Part shown: positions 26,101-36,360 of the stretch, piece after piece
Numbering within the stretch: the first letter of the stretch is position 1
Layout: every line of letters starts with the position of its first letter
From: Litoditis marina
Lineage: Eukaryota > Nematoda > Chromadorea > Rhabditida > Rhabditidae
NCBI GenBank assembly: GCA_964036275.1
Contig: OZ038436.1
Location: forward strand, 6,980,579-7,044,578
Direction of reading: 5' to 3'
Length of the DNA stretch: 64,000 bases
Notes under the pieces: generated by a model
What the model saw: the letters and a program-made list of their open reading frames with translations, nothing else
The model's database searches: none
Told to the model about the DNA's origin: nothing
Position numbers and translations under genes: made by a program

Positions 26101-28106
26101 CCCATTTTCTCGGAATCCCATTTTCTCGGAATCCCATTTTCTCGGAATCCCTTTTTCTCGGAATCCCATTTTCTCGGAATCCCATTTTCTCGGAATCCCA
26201 TTTTCTCGGAATCCCATTTTTTCGGAATCCCATTTTCTCGGAATCCCATTTTCTCGGAATCCCCTTTTCTCGGAATCCCATTTTCTCGGAATCCCATTTT
26301 CTCGGAATCCCATTTTCTCGGAATCCCATTTTCTCGGAATCCCATTTTCTCGGAATCCCATTTTTTCGGAATCCCATTTTCTCGGAATCCCATTTTCTCG
26401 GAATCCCATTTTCTCGGAATCCCATTTTCTCGGAATCCCATTTTCTCGGAATCCCAATTTCTCGGAATCCCATTTTCTCGGAATCCCATTTTCTCGGAAT
26501 CCCATTTTCTCGGAATCCCATTTTCTCGGAATCCCTTTTTCTCGGAATCCCATTTTCTCGGAATCCCATTTTCTCGGAATCCCATTTTCTCGGAATCCCA
26601 TTTTCTCGGAATCCCATTTTTTCGGAATCCCATTTTCTCGGAATCCCATTTTCTCGGAATCCCATTTTCTCGGAATCCCATTTTCTCGGAATCCCATTTT
26701 CTCGGAATCCCATTTTCTCGGAACCCCATTTTTTCGGAATCCCATTTTCTCGGAATCCCATTTTCTCGGAATCCCATTTTCTCGGAATCCCATTTTCTCG
26801 GAATCCCATTTTCTCGGAATCCCATTTTCTCGGAATCCCAATTTCTCGGAATCCCATTTTCTCGGAATCCCATTTTCTCGGAATCCCATTTTCTCGGAAT
26901 CCCATTTTCTCGGAATCCCCTTTTCTCGGAATCCCATTTTTTCGGAATCCCATTTTTTCGGAATCCCATTTTCTCGGAATCCCATTTTCTCGGAATCCCA
27001 TTTTCTCGGAATCCCATTTTCTCGGAATCCCATTTTCTCGGAATCCCATTTTTTCGGAATCCCATTTTCTCGGAATCCCATTTTCTCGGAATCCCATTTT
27101 CTCGGAATCCCATTTTCTCGGAATCCCATTTTCTCGGAATCCCATTTTCTCGGAATCCCATTTTTTCGGAATCCCATTTTCTCGGAATCCCATTTTCTCG
27201 GAATCCCATTTTCTCGGAATCCCATTTTCTCGGAATCCCATTTTCTCGGAATCCCATTTTCTCGGAATCCCAATTTCTCGGAATCCCATTTTCTCGGAAT
27301 CCCATTTTCTCGGAATCCCATTTTTTCGGAATCCCATTTTCTCGGAATCCCATTTTCTCGGAATCCCATTTTCTCGGAATCCCATTTTCTCGGAATCCCA
27401 TCTTCTCGGAATCCCATTTTCTCGGAATCCCATTTTCTCGGAATCCCATTTTCTCGGAATCCCATTTTCTCGGAATCCCAATTTCTCGGAATCCCATTTT
27501 CTCGGAATCCCCTTTTCTCGGAATCCCATTTTCTCGGAATCCCATTTTCTCGGAATCCCATTTTCTCGGAATCCCATTTTCTCGGAATCCCATTTTCTCG
27601 GAATCCCATTTTCTCGGAATCCCATTTTCTCGGAATCCCATTTTCTCGGAATCCCATTTTCTCGGAATCCCATCTTCTCGGAATCCCATTTTCTCGGAAT
27701 CCCATTTTCTCGGAATCCCATTTTCTCGGAATCCCATTTTTTCGGAATCCCATTTTTTCGGAATCCCCTTTTCTCGGAATCCCATTTTCTCGGAATCCCA
27801 TTTTCTCGGAATCCCATTTTCTCGGAATCCCATTTTCTCGGAATCCCATTTTCTCGGAATCCCATTTTCTCGGAATCCCATTTTCTCGGAATCCCATTTT
27901 TTCGGAATCCCCTTTTCTCGGAATCCCATTTTCTCGGAATCCCATTTTCTCGGAATCCCATTTTCTCGGAATCCCATTTTCTCGGAATCCCATTTTTTCG
28001 GAATCCCATTTTTTCGGAATCCCCTTTTCTCGGAATCCCATTTTCTCGGAATCCCATTTTCTCGGAATCCCATTTTCTCGGAATCCCATTTTCTCGGAAT
28101 CCCATT
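23192..28106. repeat. 4.9-kb satellite array of a 16-bp unit
   Basis: Unit TTTTCTCGGAATCCCA, about 300 copies. From 23381 to 28101 every marker I compared (for example at 23461, 24517, 25461, 26149, 26453, 27045 and 28101) is separated by an exact multiple of 16, so units vary by substitution, mostly A/C/G at the last base and T for C in TTTTTTCGG, and not by length. The left edge (23192-23380) is irregular and includes a non-repeat break near 23311-23345. Because 16 is not a multiple of 3 and the unit has no stop in any phase, very long reading frames exist on both strands with a 16-residue period (FSRNPIFSESHFLGIP on +, MGFRENGIPRKWDSEK on -). These are explained by the repeat and are not called as genes. 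Confidence 0.97.
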
Positions 28107-28145
28107 GGTGGTGTGAGTATTGAGTAGAAAATATGGGTCGTGTGT

Positions 28146-28274
28146 ATATTAAAGAAAGACGATTATGTGGACCAATCGCAACGGTTCAGTCCTTTAAACT
28201 GCAAAACAATTTTCGATTGCAGTTTAAAGCACCGTTGACACGAGATTGGTCCACATTATCGTCCTTCTTTAATA
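28146..28274. mobile_element. Palindromic MITE (GATTATGTGGACC family), copy 2
   Basis: Ends ATATTAAAGAAAGACGATTA and ATCGTCCTTCTTTAATAT. Inner arms TGTGGACCAATCGCAACGGT and ACCGTTGACACGAGATTGGT, with TTTAAACTGCAA facing TTGCAGTTTAAA in the middle. It sits 40 bp right of the satellite array. Confidence 0.85.
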
Positions 28275-28462
28275 TGTGGTAGTCAGATGCTAAGATGAAT
28301 GTGCAATGACTATCTTCAAGGAATGTTTTTTTTTCTAAAAGAATAACATTTACCTCGAATACTATATTCATTATCAATTCTGGAATGAGGATCGCTTCCT
28401 CTGTCGTTTTTTATTCAAGTTTCCCCTAATTTGTTTTTTATTGAGTCAAAATTGATGATAAA

Positions 28463-30100
28463 TTCATCAAAAAGTGGGGAACCAACAATTGTGTGATTTG
28501 TACGAGCTACTCTAGGACGGTATAACTTCTAGGGACACTGCAACCAAAAGGGAAAAATATAGAGAGTGATTGTTTTAAAGTGATGATGCCACAAAAAATG
28601 AAAAATATTTTGCTGACTAGTTCACGGTAGATGTTAAGTCAGAGCTGATTATTTGTGTCAACAACAGTAATCTCGCTCATTGTTTTCAAATTCCGTTTCT
28701 CAATCGAAAAGCTGTGACTTGTGATCTACCGTGAACTAGTTAGCAAAATATTTTTCACTTTTTGTGGCATCATCACTTTAAAATACTCACTCTCTATATT
28801 TTTCCCTTATTGTTGCAGTGTCCCTAGAAGTTATGCCGTCCTTGAGTAGCTCGTACAAACCACACAATTGTTGGTTCACCACTGAATTTTACACTCTTTG
28901 TAGACATTCCGGAGGCATGTCTAAATTTGTGATTGAAACTCAAAACAACTAACTACATTTGCTGTTAAAACTTGGACCTGCGCAACTAAAAATCAGATGG
29001 AAAAAATCAGATGTTTGACGTTACCTTTGCATATTTCAATAATGACATCAGTCGACCACCATAGTCCCAGAACACATCATCCATCCACTGGCCAACTATT
29101 TTTATCATTTCAAGAAATTTTTGACGTCAACTTCGCACTTCCGAAATTGGACGTCATTTGGCGTTCAGAATTCCAGAATACGTCTTTTATGATGAAGTTT
29201 TACCGTTGATAACTCAGTTGCTAACTATTTTCATCATTTGATGAAATATTCGACGTCAACTTCGCACTTTCAAAATTGGACGTCATATGGCGTTAAGAAT
29301 TTCTGAATACGTCATTTTATGATGACGTTTTACCGTTGATAACTCAGTTGCCAACTATTATTATCATTCCAAGAAATGTTTGACGTCAACTTCGCACTTT
29401 CGAAATTCGATGTCGTCTGGCCGTCACAATTCCAGAATACGTCATTTCATGATGAAGTTTGACCGTTAATAACTTAGTTGTCAACAATTATTATCATTTG
29501 ATGAAATATTCGACGTCAACTTTGCACTTTTGAAGATGACGTCATCTGTTCTCCAGAATCCTATATGAAGTCACGAATAGAAAAACTCATGGTCAAATAG
29601 AAGTTACGATGACATTATATTTCAATTTCAATCGGAATCGGTCAACGTTACTCTAAGTTATGAGACATTCGATTACAGACCAGTCAGAGAGGGTGAGAGA
29701 GCATGATAAATGGAGAGACCCAGACATTTTTTGGAAAAGCTCATAACTTTGGATAAAATAACTTTTTCGCAATTTTTTTTGCTCCGCCAGGGTTTCAGCA
29801 AGTATTACATCCGTCCTACAATTTTTAACAGGACCGGTTCAGTTGAAACCCTGAAACTTTTCTTGTCACAACCCACACACGACGGAAGTTGGCGCTCTTG
29901 ATGAAGCGCATGAGGTCATAACTTTTTTTTAACTTTTCAAGTTTCAAACACAGTTTTCAATTACGCTGTCGAAGGTTCACAAACGATAAAAAATTTTGTT
30001 TTGCATATTTCAGCCTTTTCAGGGGGCAAGTAAAAAATTGAAAGCGCGCATTAGCCGGACCAAAGACAAATCACGCACAGCGCCTCGCGCTGCGCGCGAT
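28463..30100. mobile_element. Composite repeat: palindrome + TGACGTCA repeats + GC hairpin, copy B
   Basis: Same order of parts as 5300-6966. The palindrome has arms at about 28474-28649 and 28709-28885 (ATATTTTGCTGACTAGTTCA then CGGTAG against CTACCGTGAACTAGTTAGCA). Next, 29100-29560 holds four to five repeats with GACGTCAACTTCGCACTT and CCAGAATACGTC. The tail has CGGAAGTTGGCGCTCTTGA and ends in CGCACAGCGCCTCGCGCTGC. The palindrome arms differ in sequence from copy A in part, which suggests old divergence or a related subfamily. Confidence 0.7.
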
Positions 30101-30371
30101 AATGAGCTTTAACGCGTCTGAATGTGCTTCAATATCTATAGAAAGACTGTGGTACAATGGAAGGCAATATATCCTCGCCTTTCGCTTGTTAGAATTCGAA
30201 CAAAGTAAAAATCCCATTAACGCGATATAAGGCAATCCCGTGGAGCATTGAACATGCAACTAGAATGTGAATCAAAATGTGCTTCAGAAGAGTTCACATA
30301 ACGAGTTCAAGTTGACTGAAGGTTTCAACCTCATATTGTAGGAGCTCAACTGCGTATAGGTCGATGTTCAA

Positions 30372-30500
30372 CATACTGTTAGTCGAACGGACAGTCACGT
30401 GATACACGTTATCACGTGACTCAGAAACGTGTACAGACAAAGTGCACGATTCCTTATTAGAATGATCACTTTAGTGACTACTTAGTTGACTTCTAGTATA
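30372..30500. mobile_element. CACGTG-type MITE, copy 4
   Basis: ATACTGTTAGTCGAACGGAC then AGTCACGTGATAC on the left, TAGTTGACTTCTAGTATA on the right, centre CAAAGTGCACGATTCCTTAT. Confidence 0.8.
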
Positions 30501-30519
30501 CGCCGTTGTTTATAATGAG

Positions 30520-30715
30520 TGCCAAATTTATAAGTTTCCGTCTCTCGCTGGAATCGAAACTGTGGGCAAAAGATTCGTAGGGCGCGAAAGCGAGCAAAGC
30601 CACTGCGCTATAAGAGAAATTAATGGGGAGGCTTTGACATCGAAGACATGCGTGCGTACACAGCGGAAAGAGAGATATACAGTACCCTCCCACCTTTCCG
30701 TTGGCGACAACTATA
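30520..30715 (-). mobile_element. tRNA-derived SINE-like element, copy 2
   Basis: On the minus strand it has the GTTGTCGCCAACGGAAAGG head, TATATCTCTCTTTCCGCTGT block, a degraded A box and the B-box-like TTTCGATTCCAG, and ends AACTTATAAATTTGGCAC. Matches the other three copies. Confidence 0.7.
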
Positions 30716-30958
30716 TTTATCGTTTTTGCAGCCATAAGTTCGAATTCGTTCCGTTCACGTACAATATAGTATTAATAAAAATTATAACAAAATAGTAGTA
30801 TGAGTATGCACGGTTGTTTGAGCTCAATGTTTTGACGTTCAGAGTTGAGAAAATATGAACCAACTATTGTTAACAGAGTTTAGCCGTAAAAAACTAGGAA
30901 CTTCAACTTTTCTGTTACTTTTCTGTTACAATAAATGTTTCGCAAAAGCGATTGTGAA

Positions 30959-33003
30959 CATATAAGACGTAGCCAAATAAAAATATTTTGAAAACCGCTT
31001 ATTTCAGAAACTTGCACACCAAGTGACGATCTCATACCCATCCACTTTTCTTACTCAGTAAAACTCTATTTCCCAAAAACGCGCTCCAACTGCGATTTCC
31101 GTGAAAGAATTATCAGTCTATCAACGTACAAACTGTCGGTTCAAGTGAACCAACAGTTTGTCAAGTGACAAACTGACGGCGGGGGGTCCCATCCTAATTT
31201 AACCATTCAACCACAAAACAATGCTTCAAAATAGAATTTATATTTCAAAAGCACGTTAAACACATTATACCAGTAAAATGAATGATTCTAGAAAACTGTT
31301 CAACATTTTTCCTAATTCAGAGGGTTGTTGAATTTCTATGATATTTCAATTAATATTAATTTGGTGATTCCCATATAACAGACTAGTTTTTCGGCACTGA
31401 TTTTCAATAGAATAATTATGCATATTCATACTGAGTTCCTTTTCTATTGTTATATTAGTTTTACTCGTACAATTCCACAATAGTTTAGTTTCCAGTCAGA
31501 CTTTCTCAAAAAAAACCTAGTACCGAGTAAATTACCATTGTGTAAGAAATAGAAGTCATTCAAACTTTATTAAGTCAGTTCTTTTAGTTCTTAAACTAGC
31601 GCATTCAGTGGGTAGGGGACAGCGTGGCCAAATGGCCGTCATTTGGGGCGAGTAGCGGCGGCTAAATGAAAGGCGGGACGCCAGACAGTTTCGAAAAGAT
31701 TCGATTATCGATCGATGGCAGAGGCGCGCGGTGCCCTGCCTCGCCCGCGCCTGCCTCCTTCTGCATAGGTAGTTGGACTTCCCTGACAGAACAGAGAGAA
31801 AATTTTCACTGAAATTTCTGAGAGAAAGTAGGGGGAAAATCGGGGTAGATCAGGGATAATTCAGGGTGATTTCCCGGTAACTTCCCAGCACTTACTTTGA
31901 CATTTTTAGTAGGGAAATACCGGAGGTATTTCAGGGATATGTAAGGGATATTATAGAGCAATCATTAGCAGGGGGGATGTGGCGGGGAGAAAACAGCGAT
32001 TTCGCGCGCGGCGCACCAGAGTAGCTGGCTCGATCAGCTGTTCTGCACACATTAGAGCCGACCCGTACTAGATACGGCGCACCGCCAGACGTGGCTGGCC
32101 GCCGTTTGTCGTTTCACTCTGAGTTTGAAATCGTATCGTATATGATTTATAATGGAAGAGTACTTAACTATTAACTGCAGGGTTAATAAATTAAAGTAGA
32201 AATTTACAAAATGTTTTTGATATTGTCTTTTAGATAATGAAAAAAATGTTTATTTTCTAAAATATTCGTTTACATTATGTTCTGAAGCAACCCGTAATTT
32301 CTCTCTTTCATCACTGAGATTTCTCTGATTTCCCTCAGAAATTCCTCTGTTTTCTCCCTGTCTTAGCAGGGGCCATACCGCGGTTTGGCCCCTGCTAAAA
32401 CAAGGGTGGTTTCGGGGTGAAACAGAGAAATGTCAGGGGTGAACAGAATCCAGTGATACGTGCGCGTGCATTAATTAAAACAGTAATTTAGCACTTTTGA
32501 AATGAAAATAAGCGGATTTAAACTCAAATAGATGAAAACACTATTTAATCCAATGTATTTTAATGTGAAATTGTCTAATTTAGTGCAGGAACTTCAAAAT
32601 TCTCACAATTAGTGCTGTTTTGATGTGGAATAGTTTGAAAATATGTACATTAACTAGATAATAACTTCATTAGTCAACATAGCCCCTCTCTAACTGATTT
32701 GAATACAATTTTTAGTAACAGAGACCCACTTGCAATATTTTGGTAAACGTTAGAACCAACAGTCACACTTTATTCGTGTACAAAGTGCGCTTGCACGGAG
32801 GGGAACACGGGCTGGACACTTTGTCAAGATACAAAGTGCGAATCGGGTATAAAATGCTCGGGGAGCCCATATAGTGAAATGTTACTCAGTAGAGGCTTGA
32901 TTCACTGGATTAGGAAAAATTATGGAACCATTTCCTCACTTAGTGTGCAAGTTTCTGAAATAAGCGGTTTTCAAAATATTTTTATTTGGCTGCGTCTTAT
33001 ATG
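30959..33003. mobile_element. 2-kb non-autonomous element with about 70-bp terminal inverted repeats
   Basis: Left end CATATAAGACGTAGCCAAAT then AAAAATATTTTGAAAACCGC, TTATTTCAGAAACTTGCACA. Right end is its reverse complement (TGTGCAAGTTTCTGAAATAA ... GGCTGCGTCTTATATG) with very few differences over about 70 bp. The interior is non-coding. It contains GC-rich sequence at 31620-31780, CAGGG-type repeats at 31840-31990, a short hairpin at 31128-31161 and a perfect hairpin at 32363-32398. Ends read CA-TA-TAAG, compatible with a TA target (uncertain). Confidence 0.8.
32363..32398. other. Perfect 13-bp hairpin
   Basis: TTAGCAGGGGCCA, 10-nt loop TACCGCGGTT, TGGCCCCTGCTAA. It lies inside the 2-kb inverted-repeat element. 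Confidence 0.8.
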
Positions 33004-34195
33004 AAACACCGATTTCACGCGGTCAAATGTGGCAACAATATCTTATAACTCTGATGGATGGTACACGCTAATATAATCTTCTAAATCCTACCTTCTCTAA
33101 ATCTTCTACTTTGCGTCCTGAACTAAAATACTAAGCGCGGTCCGCAAAACTTAAAACATAGAAACTAGGGAGATCAGCTTTATGTTCGCAATTAGCGAGA
33201 CAACCATCGTAAAATCAATTATAGAAGAGCGAGCCTGAACAGCGAACATAAAGCTCAACTAGGAAACATAACGCGGTACTAAAAAACATAACGCGGTATT
33301 GCCAACAGTTTTTAGGCTTGGTTATCATTGAAGTTATGGGAAATATTTAAACCTGCCCAGATCAGTGCAAAGTGTGAAGGAAGAAAATCATATATGCTGT
33401 TCAAATTAAATATTTGTCACATTTACTTTAGTTTACCTAATAAAAAAAGCTTAGGCTTAGGTAAGCCGTGGTTCCTAGTCCTAGAATAGGTCGTTGAACC
33501 TTAAGTCACTGGCTCGTTGCGCCTCAGGTCACTGGCTCGTTGCAGTTTGAGGCGAAATTATGAGGGAGAAATTTAGATTGCCGACATCGGACATGTTTTT
33601 TTATATTATATGATTCTAATGGTTACCATTTTTTGAGAACTTGTAACCAAACATAAATCCAACCTGACACCAGAAATGGCATTAGATATGCCAACTGCGT
33701 AAATTCTCTCATAATGTATGAAACTCTACCGCCCTGTGTTCTGAGAAACTACAGTATGATACACCAACATAAATTGATTATCTTTAAAAGTTTTTTCTAT
33801 TTATAACTAAATGTAACACATTCCTCATTTTAAATACATAATATATTACACTTGATACATTTTAAACACATAATGTAAAACCATTATTGTAACTTTCTGT
33901 TCTTTAAATGTTTTACTCATAAATTCTATCATAGCTTAACTTTTTTTCTTTTAACACTGTATTCAGAACATGAACACAGAGTAGAAGAAACTATATGCTG
34001 TAAAAAACTTACAATACCTACATACAATACTCGGAAAACATGACTAACTACTTCACTCCAATGTCTCACGTTAACTATATATCAAAAGTGGGCATCCCTC
34101 TTTCCCTTTATCTGGCTGGTGGTGTTGCATGTTTTCGGGAAGATGATATATATCGCTATGAGAGATATACATCTAACCTCGCATATCATCACACT
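33004..34195. other. Non-coding stretch with one short inverted repeat
   Basis: At about 33171-33255 the blocks GATCAGCTTTATGTTCGC and GCGAACATAAAGCTC face each other. Otherwise AT-rich without recognised features. Confidence 0.5.
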
Positions 34196-34199
34196 TGCA

Positions 34200-34350
34200 G
34201 GGAGAAGAGAGAGAGAGAGAGAGAGAAGAGAGAGACATAGAGAAAGACAAAGGAAGATAGAGAGAGATAGAGAGAGAGAAAGAAAGAGAGAGAGAGTGAG
34301 AGTGAGAGAGAAATAGAGAGAGAGAAGAGAGAGAAAGAGAGAAAGGGTCG
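34200..34350. repeat. GA-rich microsatellite tract
   Basis: GAGAGA with AAAG, GATA and GTGAGA interruptions. Confidence 0.95.
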
Positions 34351-34562
34351 GAGAGAAAGAGTTCACAAGTGCAATAGTTCACAAGGCGAGATTATTCTCC
34401 CCTTCCATTAGATGATATGAGAATCTGCAAACGTCAAATCCCCTCCAAGAATGATATAGAGATATATCCCTCAAAACTTATGAAACGTTCAAGTGATCTC
34501 CATCCCGAACCATATTCATAAACACACCGGCATTTTTATTTCAACCTGTTTCTTGAATGTTG

Positions 34563-34685
34563 CGGGTTCCAGAACTTGTCCTGCGTCTCCTCAAACACAC
34601 GCTATTTCTCTGCTCTCTTAACCCGCCGAGGTGCGAGTGTCGCGAAACAGGGCGTGAAGCAAAGAGACGCAGGATGAGTGAAATA
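34563..34685. mobile_element. Palindromic element (CTGCGTCTC family), copy 3
   Basis: CCTGCGTCTCCTCAAACACA then CGCTATTTCTCTG on the left, and CAAAGAGACGCAGGATGAG on the right. Confidence 0.65.
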
Positions 34686-34749
34686 TTCTCTGGAGCCAGA
34701 CAATTATCGAATTTCATGACCTAGAAACGACTCGCGGGAGTACAATATG

Positions 34750-34895
34750 TTCAAATATCCCGGCACATTCCTCGCATTCTGCGTCTCTCGGTTCGCCTAC
34801 TATTTCTTCGCACCGAAACTTGTTTCCCGACCAGATGAGAGGGTTTAGAAATAGCATGTGTTTGATGAGACGCAGGACAAATCGTGAACCCCGCC
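34750..34895. mobile_element. Palindromic element (CTGCGTCTC family), copy 4
   Basis: ATCCCGGCACATTCCTCGCA then TTCTGCGTCTCTC on the left. AAATAGCATGTGTTTGATGA then GACGCAGGAC on the right. Copies 3 and 4 lie about 65 bp apart. Confidence 0.65.
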
Positions 34896-34934
34896 ACATT
34901 CCAGAATAGAGCTAGAAATTGCTCAGCATATAGT

Positions 34935-35125
34935 GGATGCCAAATTTCAAAATTTTCTGTCTCTTACCGGAATCGAACCTGCGAGCAAAATATTTCGCAG
35001 CAGAGCGCTAACCTCTACGCTATTAGAGTACATAGCCGGCATGTTTTAGAATCGGAGAAATGTGTGCGTACACAGCGAAAAGTGAGATATACAGTACCCT
35101 CCGACCTTTCCGTTGGCGACGACTA
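34935..35125 (-). mobile_element. tRNA-derived SINE-like element, copy 3
   Basis: On the minus strand: head GTCGTCGCCAACGGAAAGGT, TATATCTCACTTTTCGCTGT, A box TAGCGTAGAGGTTAGCGCTC, B box GGTTCGATTCC, and tail GAAATTTGGCATCC. The best-preserved tRNA-like core of the four. Confidence 0.8.
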
Positions 35126-36204
35126 CGTCATTTCGCATGTAGTTGAATGTTGGTCAGCGGCTCGAATTTCAGTTCGCAGCCCATTTCCAAAACAAACAAA
35201 ACGAAGCCTGTCTGGCAGAAAAATTGAAGGAAAATTGAGATTTCGTCACATTTTGGTACTTTCAAGAAAATAGTCTTGATGGATACGTGTAATTTCAGGT
35301 GAACTTGAAAGTTTGATGGTTTCAAACCATTATTGCCGGAATATACGAAAAGTTTTCATGTGTTTCACACGTTCTATATAATCAAACAGTACCAAAAGAC
35401 AAAAACATTCTAACAAAAAATGTGATAAGTTGATCCAAGTAGTAAAAGTATCCAACTTTTTTCATTCTACACAGAAATAAACATATGACGAATATCTGGA
35501 ATTACTTTTGCACGTTCGAGAAGCCCATATCCTAAATAATTCAGATATAAGCTACGGCTTTGCATTCGCTTGCAGGAGACATGCTCTCTCATGATTAGAA
35601 TGCCTCAATAGCTTAATATAGGGTCGCTCTAGAAAATGCACGAAAAAAGAGGCACCTTAGAACAAGAATGATAATATTAGTTCGGAAAATTTGAAAAAAA
35701 TAAAGAGGAATCTGGTAATCTCACCGTTTTTGATTACCTTTTTGGCTACAACCAGTAGATAACCTGAACCAAAAGTCGGTTTTGAATTTTGAACGTTTGT
35801 CATTGGATCTACTAGCTGAGGCGATGGTTACCGAATATATAGCGGTCTTGAGACACTGAGGTGTATTGTGACCACATATTTAGAAAAATCTTGGCACAAC
35901 GATTTTTTTCACAATGCTACGTGTTCACAATAAAACTATGAAAAATTGTTCCGTAGCTTAAATTGATGTCAGTCAGTTTGACTCCTGCTGTGTGATTTCG
36001 ATCAAACTACAGTTTTCGACATCTCTCGAGGAACAATGCATAAAAGTGCAGTCTACGCGTTACCACATATATTTGTCTATTTGCATATAATAAGTTTTCA
36101 ATAAAGACATGAATCGATTCAGCACTGGTTTTTTGAATAGCCATAGTTCGCACATTTCCCAACTGGACTTGGGCAGCTTGCCAATGAAATTTCAAGGTCT
36201 CAGA
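35126..36204. other. Non-coding stretch, nothing recognised
   Basis: AT-rich, no convincing exon, no matched repeat. Confidence 0.45.
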
Positions 36205-36360
36205 CAATTCCCAGCCAATCAGCCAGCCATTTTTTTATTGGCTGAGCTAGAGAGTGTGCAGATCAGAGAGACCCAGATGTCTGCGGCCTCATTCACCTGC
36301 ACACTCTCTCTCTTTTGTAGCTGGACAATCGAAGAAAATTGGCGCCAATCGTTCTGAGCA
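36205..36360. repeat. Dispersed repeat with AATTGGC motifs, copy 2
   Basis: Matches 1685-1851 in block order, including GTGTGCAGATCAGAGAGAC and ATTGGCGCCAATCGTTCTGA. Confidence 0.65.

Noticed and set aside
23192..28106. CRISPR-like array
   Set aside because: Units are contiguous without unique spacers, and the sequence is eukaryotic.
23123..28127. Several open frames of about 1580-1660 codons on both strands
   Set aside because: All are translations of the same 16-bp satellite. The unit lacks stops in every phase, so the length carries no coding evidence.
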